From Oreohelix idahoensis (Eukaryota > Mollusca > Gastropoda > Stylommatophora > Oreohelicidae), in contig JAMPIV010019879.1 in NCBI GenBank assembly GCA_024509875.1, forward strand, positions 288,001 to 352,000: DNA of 64,000 nucleotides. The letters are read 5' to 3'. Positions 54,731-64,000 of this stretch are shown here, piece by piece. A model generated the notes under the pieces. The model worked only from the letters and a program-made list of their open reading frames with translations. It was not told the origin of the DNA and did not search any database. Position 1 is the first letter of the stretch. Each line of letters starts with the position of its first letter. Both the position numbers and the translations under genes were made by a program.

Positions 54731-55038
54731 CTTCTTCTTCTTCCTCGTTCGCCCTGAAAAGGACGGTGGTTGCGTTGTGTCTGTTTACGCCTAAGCTATG
54801 ATATCTGCACCTTTCGGTCGACACATCCGACTTCAGCACGGCATTTTTTAGGGACCGGGTTTGCCTTCCCATTGCGATCCGCACTCGCTCAGCCAGACTG
54901 CACTGCTGCAGACTGTTTCCAGGACCACCACGTGGAGGTGGAGTGCGGTCTTGACCAGCTCTGGTTCGCTGGTCCTGATGCAAGCAGTACAGCTATGGGT
55001 CGCTGACTGCATTCACTATTGCTGCATCTTGGAGTCCT
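54731..55038 (-). mobile_element. 308-bp SINE-like retroposon with (GAA)n tail
   Basis: It is flanked by a perfect 12-bp duplication gacatgatactt (54719-54730 and 55039-55050), showing insertion into the LINE RT. On the minus strand it starts aggactccaagatgcagc and ends gaggaagaagaagaag. The 3' part contains cgtccttttcagggcg, a 6-bp stem with a TTTC loop like the histone mRNA 3' stem-loop. No clear pol III boxes are seen (a weak 'ggtcaagacc' only). The minus frame at 54558-54983 runs through it by chance. Confidence 0.8.
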
Positions 55039-55050
55039 GACATGATACTT

Positions 55051-55471
55051 GAATGATAGCCCACGATCAAACATTACTCCCAGATACTTCAGCCTAACTT
55101 GCCTTTCAATGCTCTGCCCACTGAAAGTGATGTCTGGAAGGTCTGCTTTCACTATGGAGTTGTTCAAAGAGCATCTCATCACACAGGCCTTGTTGGGATT
55201 GACCTTTGATCCGCTTTCCTCACACCATTTAGAAACCCCCTGTAGTGTCTCTTGTATGCCTTGGACCATTTCCTGTCTGTCTGAGCCAGTTCTGTACATG
55301 AGAATATCATCTGCGAAAGTTAATGTTCGTCCCAGTCCTGTTGGTTGAAAGGTTACTACTTTTGCTGTGTAGATGTTAAACAGCACTGGTGATAGAGGGG
55401 AACCCTGGGGTTGTCCCGGCCAAATGCACATTGGTTCTGATGTCCAAGTTCCCAAGCATCTGTTCTCTCCA
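55051..55471 (-). pseudogene. RT catalytic segment of I-group LINE copy A
   Basis: Minus strand from 55455: LGTWTSEPMCIWPGQPQGSP, LSPVLFNIYTAKVV, then the catalytic LTFADDILMYRTGSDRQEMV and KYLGVMFDRGLSFKYHV, where the SINE-like insert begins. PQGSPLSP and FADD are RT blocks 4 and 5. The upstream half continues at 58942 beyond the piggyBac. Confidence 0.88.
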
Positions 55472-55789
55472 TTAACTCATTAACTACCGCAAGCCGATGG
55501 GGGCGGCTTACGAAAGAAACACATTTGGACGGCAAACCGGTCCCATCGGCTTTCTAAGTTTAGTAAGATAACGAATGAAATATATGACGAAACACATTCT
55601 GATCTGGTTCGAGATTTTAATTTAACACCGGAAAACGACATTCCAAAGCGTGGGTAAATTTGTGCTTCTCAAAAGTGATATTATATTCATATTTATTACA
55701 CGTTTCAGGTTAGTTACCAAATCGCAAAACTGTTTACTATGGCAACGAATGATATCGCCACAAAAAAACGCACGTACACCTCGTCTAAC

Positions 55790-57640
55790 TGCTGAACAGG
55801 CTAGAAACTTATTTCAACAATTGATTGATGATAGTTCTAGCGACGATGAGGACAGTGAAAACAATGTGGACATTTATTCAGGTAGTGAATTGTATGGCAG
55901 TGATGATAACACTAGAAGTGAAAATTCAAGCAATGAAGATATTAGAAGTCCTGGGCCATCAGTGGGTCGTAAAAGAGCGAAAAACCTCGGTTAGAGTTAC
56001 CAATAGTGCAGGAAATAGTGCAGGAAATACTGTAGGCCTAGGCCTAACTAAAATAAGAGAACAATGGGATCAAGTGACTGAGGGTGAAACAACAAATAGT
56101 TTTTATTTTGATCCAACTCATGAACCAGGTTTGCAAGCAAATCTTGATGCAAGTTCCTCTGTACTTGATTGCTGGCTTACATTGCTGACACCAGATGTTT
56201 TACATTCTTTGGTCAAAGTAATAAATGATTATGCTGAAGTAAAGAATTCAAAACCCCCATCTTCAAACAGATCTTCGTCTGCTGCTTGGAAAAACCTGTC
56301 ACTGACTATGAGCTTTTGAAATTTTTCGCAGTAACAACTGCGATGGGTTTAGATAAAAAGCCATCGGTAAAAGATTATTGGGCACATACACCTCATAATT
56401 ATACACCCTGGTATGGCAATATGTTTTCAAGATCTAGGTTTGAAATAATTTACCATACAATGATGCATGTTGGAGATGCTGATTCAGAAGGGAAGGACAA
56501 AATAGAGCCTTTTTTAAATTTGCTCGTTGCGAAGTTCCAGGATGCATTTTATCCATTTCAGAATTTAGCCATTGATGAAATGGTTATTGGGTATAATGGA
56601 CGCTGGAAACACAAGCAGTACAATGCAACAAAGCCAAGCAAGTATCACATTAAGACCTTTGGATTGTGTGATTCTGCCACTGGATATGTCTATTCTGTAT
56701 TGACATACTTTGGGAAGAATACATCATATATTCTTGCTAATGACTCTACAACAAGTCAGGCGGTGAAGGTATTTGATTTCTTGCTGCAAGGAATTGGGAA
56801 GGGCCACCATGTATTTGCTGACAGATACTACACTGTGGATACACTGATAACCTATCTGTTGAGTAGGGGCATTCATTATACTGGCACAGTCAACATCAAC
56901 AGAAAAAATTTTTCCACTTCAACTGAAGACCCTCTCCCTCCGTCACCGAGAAGCCAGGTGGTACAAAAATGGTGATGGATCTCAGATATGTGTGGAAAAA
57001 CCCTTATGTGGGTCGCTTGGCGAGACAAAAAGGCAAAGAAACCATGTATTGTTGTGTCCACTGAAACATCAGTTGAGATGGTGCAAGTCACAACTCGACA
57101 TCACAACTTAGTCGAAAAACCCAAACCAGTACACCAGTACAATTTTTGCATGAATGGATGTGACCACAATGATCAAATGGTAGCTTACTATGGCAATTTC
57201 CAAAGAAAAACTAGAAAATGGTGGAAGAAAATTTTTTACTGGATTATAGAGGTGTCCCAGGTAAATGCCCATATATTGTACACCCTCAGTCATGCTGATG
57301 AGAAGTCAGTGTCATTGAAATTTTTCAAAGACAAACTGATTGATCAGTTGACTGAGAAGGCTGCCTCCATAACTCCACCTGATCTAGTAGATACCAGTAG
57401 CAACAAGAAAGGTAGGAAATTGTTAGGAAACAAAGTTAAAAGATTTGAGGGTGCAAAGCACATTGTGGATTACACCGACAAAGATAGGAACTGTATAGTG
57501 TGCTCAACACCTGCGAAACGAGTCCAAACCACCAATTTTTTTATTGCATCGGTTGCCCCGAAAAGCCCCATCTCCATCCAAAGAGCTGTTTTTTAGGCTG
57601 TACCATACGCATGATCCTTCAGCTGTAACTTACTAAAGAC
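55790..57640 (+). pseudogene. piggyBac transposase 2 (PGBD4-like), frameshifted
   Basis: N-terminal acidic segment LTAEQARNLFQQLIDDSSSD DEDSE..., then a shift near 55990 into the segment with REQWDQVTEG and LTPDVLHSLVKVINDYAE. A second shift near 56285 leads to the core (56286-56975): FFAVTTAMGLDKKPSVKDYW, QNLAIDEMVIGYNGRWKHKQ (first Asp) and GKGHHVFADRYYTVDTLITY (second). After a shift near 56978 it continues NFCMNGCDHNDQMVAYYGNF (third Asp) and RKWWKKIFYWIIEVSQVNAH. The terminal finger starts CIVCSTPAKRVQT and is completed only in another frame near 57540-57600 (CFFRLYH). Four shifts mean it is dead. All three aspartates remain. Confidence 0.88.
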
Positions 57641-57699
57641 ATTGACATACTGTAAATAAGTTATAGATAATGTGCTTTGTCAAAGGAGCTATTTATTCA

Positions 57700-58830
57700 A
57701 AATTTCTGAGATTTTTTGGAAGTGGTGTAGGTGTGATAATGTAAGTCATTAATAGTGTATTTATTAGCTATTGTGTGTGTTCTTGGGCTTGTTTTTTTTG
57801 TCACTGGATATACTACATGAAAATCACCAAGAAAAGAAATTAGCTGCCTCAGGAACAAGCAAGTTCCAGGTAAGTTGATAATTTTAAAAAAATGTTGCAT
57901 ACTTTTTCTTTCTTTCAATCATTTTTTTACATTACTACTAATATCCACCATATTAAGTAAACTTTCCTTTTATCAGCTTTAGGCAACAGTACATTCATTT
58001 GTCATCAAAATGACATATCAGTAATAAAAATCTGTTTAAAAATTAATAAATCTGCAGCTTAAGTTCTCCAAACACTTACAGGAGAAAATGAGGAAAAAAA
58101 TTTCCAGACATTTTTTGGGAAGTGGCATAGGTGTGATAATGTAAGTTACCAGTAGTGTAAATATTAGTCAGTGTGTGTGTTTTTTGGCTTGTTTTTCTTG
58201 TTATTGGATATACTACATAATAATCACCTTAAAAAAGGCATTACCTACCATAGAAACAAGAAATTTGAACATAAGTTGATAATTTGGAAACAAATTTGAA
58301 TTGATTTTTGTCTGTCAATCATTTTATATTACTATTAATATCTACCATACTAAGTAAACTTTCCTTTTATCAGCTTTAGACAACAGTACTTTCATTTGTC
58401 AGCAAATTGACATATCAGTTAATAAAAATCTGTTTAAAATTTAATAAATCTGCAGCTTAAGTTTCTCCAAACACTTACAGGGAGAAAATGAGGAAAAAAT
58501 TTCAGACATTTTTGGGAAGTGGCATAGGTGTGATAATGTAAGTTACCAATAGTGTAAATATTAGTCAGTGTGTGTGTTCTTGGGCTTGTTTTTCTTGTTA
58601 TTGGATATACTACATAATAATCACTTTAAGAAAGGTATTACCTACCATAGAAACAAGAAATTTGAACATAAGTTGATAATTTGGAAACAAATTTGAATTG
58701 ATTTTTGTCTGTCAATCATTTTATATTACTATTAATATCTACCATACTAAGTAAACTTTCCTTTTATCAGCTTTAGGCAACAGTACATTCATTTATCATT
58801 AAAATGACATATAATTCATAAAAATATGTT
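57700..58830 (+). repeat. Three tandem copies (~390 bp) in the piggyBac 3' region
   Basis: The sequence 'gaagtggyrtaggtgtgataa' (near 57719, 58121 and 58518), the block 'cttgtttttyttgtyaytgg' and the block 'taagtaaactttccttttat cagc' each occur three times with a spacing of about 385-400 bp. The copies are diverged, so duplication is old. No coding potential. Confidence 0.85.
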
Positions 58831-58941
58831 TAAAATTAAGAAAACTACAGATAAAATTCTACATACACCTACAGAATGAAAATGGGAACACAATTTAATT
58901 CGGCCACAGTGTCTTTTTTAATTCGGTAGTTAATGTGTTAA

Positions 58942-60175
58942 GGCAGCTGCTATCCACCTAGTTATCCAAGGGTTTACACCACATGCCATTATACAGTCTA
59001 TTAGTGTTGCAAAGTCCACACGGTTATAAGCATCCTCTAGGTCAATCGCAACAGCCACCGTTTCTCTTTTACCCTGGAATTCCTCGTACACATCGTACGC
59101 AAACGTTCCAGCATTACCCCATGTTGTTTTCATAGGCCTATAGCTACCCAGGGTATCAGGAAGGATGTGTGCATTTTTGAGTTGGCTCATTACTTGTCTT
59201 GCAACTATCTTTTCAAGTAATTTACCATAGACATTCTGTAGTGTGATAATTCAATAGCTGTTGAGCAGTGTGGGGTCTTTGCCAGGTTTAGGAAGTGGCC
59301 AAAGGTAACTGTGTAGCCAGTCTTCTGGCACCTCAGCATTCTGTATGCTGGTATTGAAATCGCTCACCATATTTATAATGGCTGTGTCGTCGAACTGTTT
59401 AATACGATGGTATTGTACACCATCAGGACCCGGAGCAGTGTTTCTGCTGATTTTCAATGTGTACACCACTTCCTCTTCAGAAATGAGATCGAAGTATATC
59501 TGGCCGCTAAGGGCATTTTCAAGCACATTGTCCTTTATTTTCAGGCGGGCACTTTTGTCACCTTTATCCGTTTGCTCCACATATCGATTGAATAATGCTC
59601 TTCCCTTCTCTTCGTCTGTCTTCAGGCTTGGTCTTGGTCCTGTAGAGCTTTTGATATTAAGGATGGGTTGACTTGCGCTTTTCCCACTCATTCTTTAATG
59701 TAAGGACCAGAATTTCTGTAGGGTTTTTTCCGTGCCCACCTGTGTCACAAAGTCCTCCTACACTTTATCCTTGGCCTCCCTTGCCATGCTCTTGAATCTA
59801 TGAACAGCTCTTTGCTTTTTCTCCATTTCTTCAACCTCTCCCTCATTCATCATTCTTCTGTTTTGTGCTTTACGCCATTCTTTTGTTGCTCTTTCCTTTT
59901 CTATCCATGCTTCCTCCACTGTCTTATTCCACCAGGGAGGTTGGGTGAAAGGTGTTCTCGCTGTCTTTTGTTTGACGCAATGTGTGTAAAGGGTTGTTAC
60001 AGTCGAGTGGGCCTGTAGGATACTTGAAGGTCTGTTTAGGTTTCCTGTGTCTAGCGGTCCTACCCTTTGCAATGAGTATGACACAAGGTAGGTGATCACT
60101 TTCCTGTACACCTAATACATCCCAATGTGCCATGGTGGTGGCAGCACTAGAGATGAATGCCAGATCTGACACCAT
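58942..60175 (-). pseudogene. RT N-terminal half of I-group LINE copy A
   Basis: Minus strand. A linker (60111-59758) is rich in Lys and Glu (KKQRAVHRFKSMAREAKDKV). Then 59691-59251 has EEEVVYTLKISRNTAPGPDG VQYHRIKQ and EVPEDWLHSYLWPLPKPGKD. After a shift, 59190-58930 reads LGSYRPMKTTWGNAGTFAYD, VAVAIDLEDAYNRVDFATLI (catalytic Asp) and GVNPWITRWIAAAL. It is interrupted at TTAA by the piggyBac. Confidence 0.85.
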
Positions 60176-60833
60176 TTGTATCCCCAGGTTTAGTTACCAG
60201 TCTAGTTGGGCGTCCATCATTCATGATGGCAAGGTTCATGTTAAGTAATGCCTGGCTCAAAGCTATACCCTGCCTATTTTCCGTGATGTTCCCCCACTCC
60301 TTGGATCTAGCATTGAAATCGCCAGCAATTAAACACCTTATGTTAGAATATTCAGACAATTCCACCAGAAAATTCCAATCACTCTCTGCTGTAAGATGGT
60401 CGACATGAGCAAATAAATTGTAGACTCGCCACTCCTGATCGCCTATATTCACAGCAATCCCCTGCAATTCCACATCCTCACTAGTTTGGGAACTTGTATC
60501 CAGCCACGTATGAGGGAGCTCATGTTTTACATATATAGCTTGCCTTCGTCTACCAGGCCCACATGGATTGGAGTAACATCTGTAGCCTGGGCAATTGATA
60601 ACACTATTGGCTTTTAAATTTGTCTCCTGGATCTTGAGGATATCAAAATTGTAGATGATTGTTTGTATAATGGCTGCACGTTGATTGGCACTTCGACAAT
60701 TCCAGTATCCTGTACGCACATATTTTATCGAGATGTGATCTGCTTTCTTTCTGAGCCTTCTTTTTCCTGCCCTTCTTTTTCCTCTCTCCTCTTCTCTCTT
60801 CCCATATCTCCTGCTGCATTTGTTTTTCCTCAT
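60147..60833 (-). pseudogene. Endonuclease of I-group LINE copy A
   Basis: One 228-codon minus frame: a basic start (KREEERGKRRAGKRRLRKKA), then VRTGYWNCRSANQRAAIIQT, ILKIQETNLKANSVINCPGY, LIAGDFNARSKEWGNITENR and QALLNMNLAIMNDGRPTRLV. The N...E...DFNA pattern is the APE-type fold used for target nicking. The expected final SDH block lies just past the frame end, read as QESDHLPCVI at about 60090-60110 after a shift. Confidence 0.85.
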
Positions 60834-61300
60834 TTCATTTGCTGCAGGTTTCGACTACAGAACACGATCTCCGTTGCTCCCGCGATGATTCTGGATAGTT
60901 AAAATTCTCATGGTGTATTTGCAATAATTGGTGGAAATATTTGGTAACCCTGGTAGAGCCACCATACCAGGGAAGAAGCAAGGGATGTCCTTACAGAGTC
61001 CATCTGCTGGTGCTGCCCCGCTCGCCCTCCAGACAGCCAATGTTCGTGACTGCTTACCCAGCAGCCATTCAGTCTCTTGGCACATTGGTCCACCTTAGAC
61101 TTGGGGTCATTCACTGATGACTCAGTTATCATTTGACCCATGATTTGTGAGTGGATTGATGGGTGTCAGAGCATATACCCCTCATCGGTGAGTTCTGCAC
61201 ACATCTTTAGGGATCCACCGACTCCAAGATCCTCTGCCAGTTTAGTTCAGACCCCGAGAGGGGCTGTTATCTGTGGCGCACAACGAGGATGTATGGCAGA

Positions 61301-61495
61301 AGTCTTGCATGAAATTCCGTTGAAACCAGCATGGGCAGACTTATGAAACTGCACCCTTTTCGCTTTGTGGCTAGCTGATGCCTAGTGATAACTGTGAGGT
61401 TACCCCCACCTCTGTCACCGTGGACTTAACTTCCTCTTATGCCTGTGAGTTGAACCCACTGCGCCACAATCCTCATTGTTATTGCTATTGTTGAT
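61301..61495. repeat. ~190-bp repeat between the two LINE copies
   Basis: From 'cttgcatgaaattccgttga' to 'cctcattgttattgctattg', nearly the same as 41962-42174 in inverse orientation. It directly adjoins the 3' end of LINE copy B. Confidence 0.65.
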
Positions 61496-64000
61496 CAGAA
61501 TCGGCGTTGTTGCACTCCGGGCAAAGCCATAGGTGCTCAGTCTCCCTCAACAAATGTCACAGGGTATGAATGCTAATTGTTTCTGTTGCATGCTGGTTGT
61601 ATACATGCCATATGCATCCTCTCAAATGCCCATCTCTGCTGGTATTACGTTTGATGCCAAATTCCAGCAATCTTAGCCTTGATGACTCATCGATTGCAGT
61701 GTCATTCTCTAACAGGTGATCATTAATTGCACTCAGTATCTCTCCTTTATCCACATCCAAAGTACTTTCTATGGGTGCTCTTGAAGCTAGTCTGTCAGCT
61801 CTTTCATTGATCCACACCAGTTCCTGAAGATTTGAGGCTTCTATGGAGGTTTTTCATTGATGCCTGAGCCATCCACTTTGAACCTTCCGAAGCATGGACT
61901 TTGAGTCTGATACAATAACTGCACTTGTTAATGAAGTTTCAGACAGCCACCTTAAGGCTGCAATAGCTGCCTCTATCTCCCTTCTCATGCTGGAGGTTGT
62001 TATCATGTAACCTTCACTACATTCAGCGACGATTCTGCCCTTTACTCTAGCAGAGACCCCACCCAGATTTCTCACCACGGATTACAGACCCATTGGTGTA
62101 CACAATGGCATCATCATGCACAGTAGGATCGTTTATAAGTTGATCAATTTGCAGCCCTGCCCTCCCATTGGCCCAAGTTCTGCACTGTCTGACAAGGCTA
62201 ATGATGATTGCTGGTAGCTGTCCAGTTCTCACCTGACTTACTCCAATCTTCCCCCTTGAATATATTTTCAACTGGCGGAGAACTGTGGAGGCCGAGATGC
62301 AAAGAATGAACCACAGCTGGGGCACTGCACGAAGGATGGCTGCCGACCGAGCAAAGTGGAAGCAGTTTGTTGCTGCCCTACAAGACGCCACCATCTAGAT
62401 GGCCACTGACTGCTTTGACAGTCGGCGGCTAAGGATTAAAGAAGAAGAGAGTTATATCTGAGAGATCTGCTTTCACTATGGAGTTGTTCAAGGAGCACCA
62501 TATCATGTAGGCCTTGTTGGAGTTGACTTTAAAGCCAGTTTCCTCGCACCATTTAAACACCTCATGTAGTGTCCCATGCAGCATGCTACTGACCTTTTCC
62601 TGTCTGTCTGAGGCAGTCCTGTAAACGTGTATGTCATCTGTAAAAGTCAATGTTCATTCCAGCCCAGTTGGCTGAACGGTGGCTACTTTTGCTGTTTACA
62701 TGTTAAACAGCACTGGTGATAGTGCAGAACCCTGGGGTAGAACCCAGGCAAATGCGCATTGGTTCTGATGTCCATGTTCCCAAGCGAAATGCAACTGATC
62801 TCTCAGTTAAGGCAGCTGCTATCCATCTTGTTAGCCAAGGGTTAACACCGCAAGCCATTACACAGTTCATTAAGGTTTCAAAGTTCACACTGTTATAAGC
62901 ATCCTCTAGGTCAATTGCTACAGCAACCATTTCTCGTTTATTACCTTGGTACTCCTAGATCACATCATAAGCAAATGTTCCAGATTTACCCCGTGTTACT
63001 TTCATGGGCCTATAGCTTCTCAGGGTATCAGGATAGACTAATGCATTTTCGAGGTGGTTCATTATTTTCTCACTATGATCTTTTCTAGTAATTTTCTGTA
63101 CACATTCTGCAGTGTGATAATTCTAGAGCTGCTGAGAAATGTGGGGTCTTTACCAGGTTTAGGAAGTGGCCTTAGGTAGCTATGTAGCCAATCTTCCGGC
63201 ACCTCAGCATTCTGTATGCTGGTGTTGAAATTACTCACGACATTCTTAATGCCCGTGTCATCAAGCTGTTTTATATGGTGATACTGTACACCATCAGGAC
63301 CATGGGCAGTGTTTCTACTGGTTTCTAAAGTGAACACAACGTCTTCTTCGGATATGAGGTCAAAATATACATCACCTCTTCTGTCACCTTCCAGGACACA
63401 GTCTTTAATTTCTTGGCGGACAGCTTTATCACATTTATCTGTCTCAGTAATATAACGTTCGAGTAATGCATGTCCCTTTATTGGCAACGGTCTTAGGCGT
63501 ATTCCTGTCGAGTTTAGAATATTAGGAATTGGTTGGCTTGTACTGTTCCTTCTCATCCTTCGATGTAAGGACCAGAATTTAAGTAGAGTTTTTTCAGTAC
63601 CCACCTGTGTCAAAGCTCTCCCACACTGCGTTCTTGACTTCTCTTGCCAAGCTCTTGAATTTATTGCTGGCTCTCTGCTTTTTCTCCATCTCTTCCACCT
63701 CTTCATCATTCATTGTCCTCCCCTTTCATGCTCTATGCCATGATTTTGTCACTCTTTCATTTTCCGGCCATGTTGTATCAAATTTCTCATTCCACCAGGA
63801 ATTCTAACCAAAGTATGGTTGTGTCTTTTGTTTCACATTTTGATTCAATATGTGCACAGGGCTACTACTGTCATGTGGACCTGTATAATACTGGAAAGTC
63901 TACTATGGTTTCCTGTGTCTGGTGATCTTTCCCTTCACAATGTGTACTACACAGGGTAGGTGATCACTTTCTTGAGCTTGCAATACATCCCAACGTGCAA
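61496..64000 (-). mobile_element. I-group LINE copy B, runs off the window edge
   Basis: Second, more decayed copy of the same LINE. Segments on the minus strand: linker and RT start (63709-63062: VYFDLISEEDVVFTLETSRN, DWLHSYLRPLPKPGKDPTFL), RT core (62930-62703: VAVAIDLEDAYNSVNFETLM), then TFTDDIHVYRTASDRQEKVS (62650-62429), and RNase H (62100-61557: AIVYTNGSVIRGEKSGWG, RREIEAAIAALRWLSETSLT, NERADRLASRAP). Catalytic changes include TDD for ADD and TNG for TDG. The thumb region is replaced by a short insertion at 62273-62447. The endonuclease would lie beyond 64000. Confidence 0.85.
62273..62447 (+). mobile_element. 3' end of the 17.2-kb APE LINE family
   Basis: The frame reads WRRTVEAEMQRMNHSWGTAR RMAADRAKWKQFVAALQDAT, then the short 3' UTR and an aaagaagaaga tail, as in 23790-23957. 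About 175 bp remain (5'-truncated). Compared with LINE copy A, about 540 bp of host LINE is missing at this point, so the insertion seems to have come with a deletion. Confidence 0.85.

Larger units (their letters stand above)
55476..58937 (+). mobile_element. piggyBac element 2 in a LINE, TTAA-flanked
   Basis: TTAA lies at 55472-55475 and 58938-58941. Ends read ctcattaactaccg (left) and cggtagttaatgtg (right), giving ~14-bp inverted repeats with one mismatch. Length is 3462 bp. The homologous, uninterrupted site in LINE copy B reads tctctcagttaaggcagctg (62801-62820), so the pre-insertion sequence is known. It carries a frameshifted transposase (55650-57640) and a triplicated 3' region (57700-58830). 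Confidence 0.93.
53462..61300 (-). mobile_element. I-group LINE copy A, split by piggyBac and a SINE-like element
   Basis: Read from about 61300 down: 5' region, endonuclease, RT, RNase H, and a tail with (aac/aat) repeats near 53470. The RNase H domain after RT marks the I/Nimb group of LINEs (clade name is inference). RT is interrupted at 55476-58937 by a piggyBac and at 54731-55038 by a 308-bp insertion. Many stops and shifts are present. The 5' boundary is not certain because no target duplication matching the 3' flank (gacaggtaacc) was found near 61300. Confidence 0.8.

Overview
This window is repeat-dominated DNA from an animal nuclear genome, probably an invertebrate (inference). It holds APE-type LINEs, an RNase H-bearing I-group LINE, a restriction-like-endonuclease LINE of the R2/Hero kind, a Ty3/gypsy LTR element, two piggyBac transposons, hAT-derived non-autonomous elements, a tRNA-derived SINE and several long tandem arrays. 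I see no bacterial-style genes, rRNA or CRISPR. The species cannot be named from the sequence.

Layout. 0-4 kb: a ~1.3 kb tandem duplication carrying two copies of a hAT-derived element, then LINE scraps. 6.6-8.4 kb: a broken LINE (-). 11.3-13.0 kb: a ~31-bp minisatellite split by a hAT-like insertion. 13.5-15.2 kb: two nested LINE fragments (-), then a GT-rich satellite (15.25-16.9 kb). 17.2-24.0 kb: an APE LINE with a 10-bp target duplication, split by a ~3.7 kb R2/Hero-like LINE. 25.7-28.3 kb: a decayed piggyBac (-). 30.6 kb: a SINE. 32.8-41.9 kb: a very young LTR element with 2618-bp LTRs and one intact gag-protease-integrase ORF but no reverse transcriptase. 42.5-44.7 kb: a LINE, followed by a 4.7 kb array of a 44-bp satellite apparently derived from the coding sequence of that LINE family. 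53.5-64 kb: two I-group LINE copies (-), one split by a second piggyBac and a 308-bp SINE-like element.

The only probable host gene is read on the minus strand: exon A (52930-53079), a 14-nt microexon inside a 56-bp tandem array (50.66-51.59 kb), exon C (50017-50175) and a terminal exon D with stop codon (32351-32446). The splice phases fit together and give the C-terminus of a coiled-coil protein that I do not recognise. Its last intron is about 17.6 kb and contains the LTR element, the LINE and the 44-bp satellite. The most unusual points are the amplified microexon, the RT-less but recently active LTR element, the LINE-derived satellite, and a SINE-like element carrying a histone-type 3' stem-loop.
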